Positions 60,453 to 64,000 of a stretch of 64,000 bases of DNA are shown piece by piece (position 1 is the first letter of the stretch; every line of letters starts with the position of its first letter). Made by a program: the position numbers and the translations under genes. The notes below the pieces were generated by a model. It had not been told where the DNA came from. It saw nothing but the letters and a program-made list of their open reading frames with translations, and made no database searches. The stretch is from Sphingomonas_E sp042693015 (GTDB lineage Bacteria > Pseudomonadota > Alphaproteobacteria > Sphingomonadales > Sphingomonadaceae), in the NCBI RefSeq assembly GCF_042693015.1, contig NZ_CP170544.1, positions 2,294,001 through 2,358,000 of the forward strand, read 5' to 3'.

Positions 60453-60593
60453 GCCAACTTCATCGCCCGATATATCGAACGCTACCGGTGGATCGCTTAT
60501 GTCGGCCTCGCCGTGATCCTCTATGTGGCTGTCAAAATGATCTGCGAGGGCTGGATCGACCCCGCCGTCGGAATGATGCGACTATTCGGCTAG
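60453..60593 (+). pseudogene. C-terminal fragment of a TerC family membrane protein
   Basis: Forty-six residues ending at the stop at 60591: I-E-R-Y-R-W-I-A-Y-V-G-L-A-V-I-L-Y-V-A-V-K-M-I is the last transmembrane segment of TerC/YjbE-type proteins. The rest of the gene is absent and the fragment begins right after the stop of the flavin oxidoreductase fragment, so it is a deletion remnant. Confidence 0.75.
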
Positions 60594-60765
60594 CCAAGGC
60601 GGAAGGATGGCGGTGTGAGCCGGCTCCAGCTGGTTATGCCGGCGACGGCGGCAACGGATTTTTGGGACCTGTCTGGCGTCCCGCTTGTGTCCCTGAACCA
60701 GGCCAGCGACCCGCCGGTCGCCGCCCCACGTAGGGGCGACGCCGACGAGCCAGTTCGGAATAAGA

Positions 60766-61245
60766 TCAAGCCGCCTGGTGTGCGGCCTTCGGAGCCTCGA
60801 TCCGATCGTTGGCGGGATGGCTGCCACCGATCTCGATCTTGCGCGGCTTCATCGCCTCGGGGACGACACGCTTGAGCTCGATCGAAAGCAGACCGTTCTC
60901 GAAGCGGGCATTGCCCACCTCGATGAAGTCGGCGAGCTGGAAACGACGCTCGAAGGTGCGGGTCGCGATGCCGCGATGCAGATACTGACGCTGGTCGTCC
61001 TGGTCGGCTTTGTTGCCGATGACGGTCAGCTGATTCTGTTGGGCGACGATCTCGATCTCGTTCGGCGCGAAGCCGGCGACCGCGAGCGTGATGCGATAGC
61101 CGTCTTCGTTTTCGCGCACGATGTCGAAGGGCGGATACCCATCCGTCGGCGTGTCGGCACGCGTACCCGTTTCGAGCAGATCGAAGAGCCGGTCGAAGCC
61201 GACCGTGGAACGCCGGAACGGCGTGAAGTCGAAGTTGGTCCTCAT
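60766..61245 (-). CDS. Small heat-shock protein Hsp20 (IbpA-like)
   Basis: A 159-residue alpha-crystallin-type chaperone. The N-terminal arm (R-T-N-F-D-F-T-P-F-R-R-S-T-V-G-F-D-R-L-F) is followed by the ACD domain, with Y-R-I-T-L-A-V-A-G-F near 55 and F-E-N-G-L-L-S-I-E-L near the end. It binds unfolding proteins during heat stress. GGAGGA precedes ATG 61245. It lies beside Usg and groESL genes and is probably heat-induced. Confidence 0.95.
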   Translation of the reverse strand: MRTNFDFTPFRRSTVGFDRLFDLLETGTRADTPTDGYPPFDIVRENEDGYRITLAVAGFAPNEIEIVAQQNQLTVIGNKADQDDQRQYLHRGIATRTFERRFQLADFIEVGNARFENGLLSIELKRVVPEAMKPRKIEIGGSHPANDRIEAPKAAHQAA

Positions 61246-61386
61246 ATCCAAATCCTCCAAATGAAGCGATCTGGGCACGAGGAGCGCCGGCAATGTCGGG
61301 AGCCAGCGCCCTCTATGTCCCACCGGACCCGAACACGGCGCCCGGCACCGATGAGCTAGGAAACGGAAAATCGGCCTTCAAGATTT

Positions 61387-61408
61387 TCGACGAAAAAATT
61401 TTCGTCGA
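61387..61408. terminator. Inverted repeat TCGACGAAAA-AA-TTTTCGTCGA
   Basis: A perfect ten-base dyad 22 bases beyond the stop of the usg-like gene (minus strand), where it could end that transcript; the A/T core gives a T-run in the transcript. It also lies upstream of the Hsp20 gene, so a regulatory role is possible. Confidence 0.5.
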
Positions 61409-61429
61409 GGCGGGATGTAATCCGACAAC

Positions 61430-61699
61430 TCACTGGAGAGTGATGATCCCGTTGGCCGCCTGCCATTCACTGGGCCGAATCAACCGGTCGTGGGCGATCC
61501 TCACCGAATGGAGCGCCGCCCTGATCTCGAGACCCCAATAACCCAGGAAGTCGAACAGCACCGGGAAGTCGGGCGCGAGGTCATATTCCTGCCAGACGAA
61601 CAGCTGGAGCAGCGAAGGCGCATCAGGCCGATAATAATGGATCTCGGCGGTGGTGAGCCCATAGCCCTCCAGCTGCGCGATGAAAGCCCGGTCGCTCAT
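61430..61699 (-). CDS. usg: Usg family protein
   Basis: An 89-residue protein with the Usg pattern: L-E-G-Y-G-L-T-T-A-E-I-H-Y-Y-R-P-D-A-P-S-L-L-Q-L-F-V-W-Q-E-Y-D-L-A-P-D-F-P, then L-H-S-V-R-I-A-H. Its biochemical role is unknown. Its start overlaps the stop of the upstream gene by four bases (ATGA). Confidence 0.88.
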   Translation of the reverse strand: MSDRAFIAQLEGYGLTTAEIHYYRPDAPSLLQLFVWQEYDLAPDFPVLFDFLGYWGLEIRAALHSVRIAHDRLIRPSEWQAANGIITLQ

Positions 61700-61932
61700 T
61701 GCAGCGATGCGCCGCTGGCCAGTCGCTCATCGAGCGCTCGCATCGCAGCAAACACGTCATCGACGGAAACGGCCTGCTTCACACCCGGTGGCCTACGCAA
61801 GGCGGGCTGGTCTGTCACCGCGGATCGATCGGACGCCCAGGATGCGAGGATGGCACGTTTAACCTCGGGCTCCAGGCTCGGGTGACGCACAACATCGAAG
61901 GGATGGAGATAGTGGGAAAAAGGTTCGGACAT
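61696..61932 (-). CDS. Small conserved-looking protein upstream of usg
   Basis: A 78-residue protein: F-S-H-Y-L-H-P-F-D-V-V-R-H-P-S-L, then K-R-A-I-L-A-S-W-A-S-D-R-S-A-V and V-D-D-V-F-A-A-M-R-A-L-D. AGGAGGT lies seven bases before ATG 61932, a near-ideal site. It overlaps usg, so both are made together. Similar proteins occur beside stress genes in sphingomonads; no function is known. Confidence 0.78.
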   Translation of the reverse strand: MSEPFSHYLHPFDVVRHPSLEPEVKRAILASWASDRSAVTDQPALRRPPGVKQAVSVDDVFAAMRALDERLASGASLQ

Positions 61933-62059
61933 GGCGATACCTCCTGTCTGACTGCCGCTCCTTTCTCGGCCGGCGTGGCGCCGGCAACCGGCAGATTTTG
62001 GTCGAGGTCATCGTCTGGTCAAGAGTGGCGGCCGCAGGGTCCGCGAAAAAAATTTCCTC

Positions 62060-62086
62060 TTGGCACTCCCAAATCACGAGTGCTAA
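62060..62086 (+). promoter_or_regulatory. CIRCE operator of groESL
   Basis: TTGGCACTC-N9-GAGTGCTAA, one base away from the consensus TTAGCACTC-N9-GAGTGCTAA. It is the binding site of the heat-shock repressor HrcA, about 120 bases upstream of the groES start, so a long leader or a second promoter nearer to groES is implied. Confidence 0.93.
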
Positions 62087-62205
62087 AAATTCCCTGCGCG
62101 GGTGCCAGGAGGCGGCTGTCCGTTCCCCTGTGGTCCGCCCGCGACTGCCGTCGCGCGAGCGCTGGCAGATCCTATCATCGCTGAAGCAACAGGAGGTTTG
62201 TGCTC

Positions 62206-62520
62206 ATGCATTTCCGTCCCCTTCACGATCGCGTACTCGTGCGCCGTGTCGAGGCCGAGGAGAAGACGGCCGGCGGGATCATCATCCCCGACACCGCCAA
62301 GGAGAAGCCGCAGGAAGGCGAGGTGGTCGCGGTCGGCGCCGGTGCGCGTGACAAGGACGGCGAGCTTGTCGAACTGGCCGTCAAGGCCGGCGACCGGGTG
62401 CTGTTCGGCAAATGGTCGGGTAGCGAGGTCCGGGTCGATGGCGAGGATCTGCTCATCATGAAGGAGAGCGACATCCTCGGCATCATCGACAATGTCGTGC
62501 CCCTTAAGCAGGCGGCCTGA
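62206..62520 (+). CDS. groES: Co-chaperonin GroES
   Basis: A 104-residue protein: F-R-P-L-H-D-R-V-L-V-R-R near the start, the mobile loop (E-E-K-T-A-G-G-I-I-I-P-D-T-A), G-D-R-V-L-F-G-K-W-S-G and L-I-M-K-E-S-D-I-L-G-I-I. It caps the GroEL ring. AGGAGG precedes ATG 62206. It forms an operon with groEL 60 bases downstream, under the CIRCE element. Confidence 0.97.
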   Translation: MHFRPLHDRVLVRRVEAEEKTAGGIIIPDTAKEKPQEGEVVAVGAGARDKDGELVELAVKAGDRVLFGKWSGSEVRVDGEDLLIMKESDILGIIDNVVPLKQAA

Positions 62521-62580
62521 TCGACCGATCCTGCTCCGAACCATCAACCACAATCTTTGAAAGGACAGGAGACAAATACC

Positions 62581-64000
<1,420 letters not shown>

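Overview
The window is high-GC DNA whose gene content fits an alphaproteobacterium of the family Sphingomonadaceae. The pointers are large TonB-dependent receptors, a FecI/FecR-controlled lasso-peptide locus with a prolyl-oligopeptidase isopeptidase, Tat-exported glycosidases, a GTTC-N7-GTTC LexA box, a CIRCE-controlled groESL, and small DUF5818/DUF6961-like proteins. The genus cannot be fixed from the sequence alone.

Layout. (1) 1-11.3 kb: a FadR-type GntR regulator cut by the left edge, a TetR regulator, then a minus-strand run of exported sugar enzymes (GH3, a membrane-anchored ThuA-like protein, GH2, GH39, a second GH3). (2) 11.5-36.9 kb: a large catabolic region. It holds an SDR, an Old Yellow Enzyme homologue, TetR, AraC and LysR regulators, two paralogous putative non-haem-iron oxygenases, and an exported redox operon (unknown protein, DUF1592-type, DUF1552, cytochrome c-prime, cytochrome b561). 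It also holds CoA-dependent genes (two acyl-CoA dehydrogenases, two enoyl-CoA hydratases, a CaiB-type CoA-transferase), an NMO-type flavoprotein, an aldehyde dehydrogenase, a HIBADH-type dehydrogenase, a SnoaL-like protein and a TonB receptor, closed by a strong terminator. A 16-bp palindrome (consensus GTRAGT-N4-ACTNAC) occurs six times, always in front of genes of this region, so it looks like one regulon. Together with the glycosidases it suggests uptake, deglycosylation and beta-oxidation-like breakdown of a glycosylated plant or steroid/terpenoid-like compound. The substrate is inference.

(3) 37.4-38.7 kb and 50.1-57.3 kb: genes typical of alphaproteobacterial integrative conjugative elements (DUF6499/DUF2285-like, XRE regulator, DUF3606, ArdC-type, DUF2958, ParB-type, DUF736). 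The element is decayed: DUF736 is cut and joined to the C-terminal end of a DUF3363-type relaxase. (4) 38.98-49.74 kb, between the two parts: a complete lasso-peptide locus. It has a GntR regulator, two precursor peptides missed by ordinary gene calling, the leader peptidase B, the cyclase C, and facing them an isopeptidase, a TonB receptor with an STN domain, FecR and an ECF sigma factor. The two predicted cores are 16 residues each with the same ring plan (Ala1 to Glu9).

(5) 57.3-60.6 kb: small accessory genes, one unknown gene behind a LexA box, and a scar of truncated genes (Old Yellow Enzyme, TerC). (6) 60.8-64.0 kb: a heat-shock module, Hsp20, Usg-like protein, and CIRCE-controlled groES and groEL, with groEL cut by the right edge.
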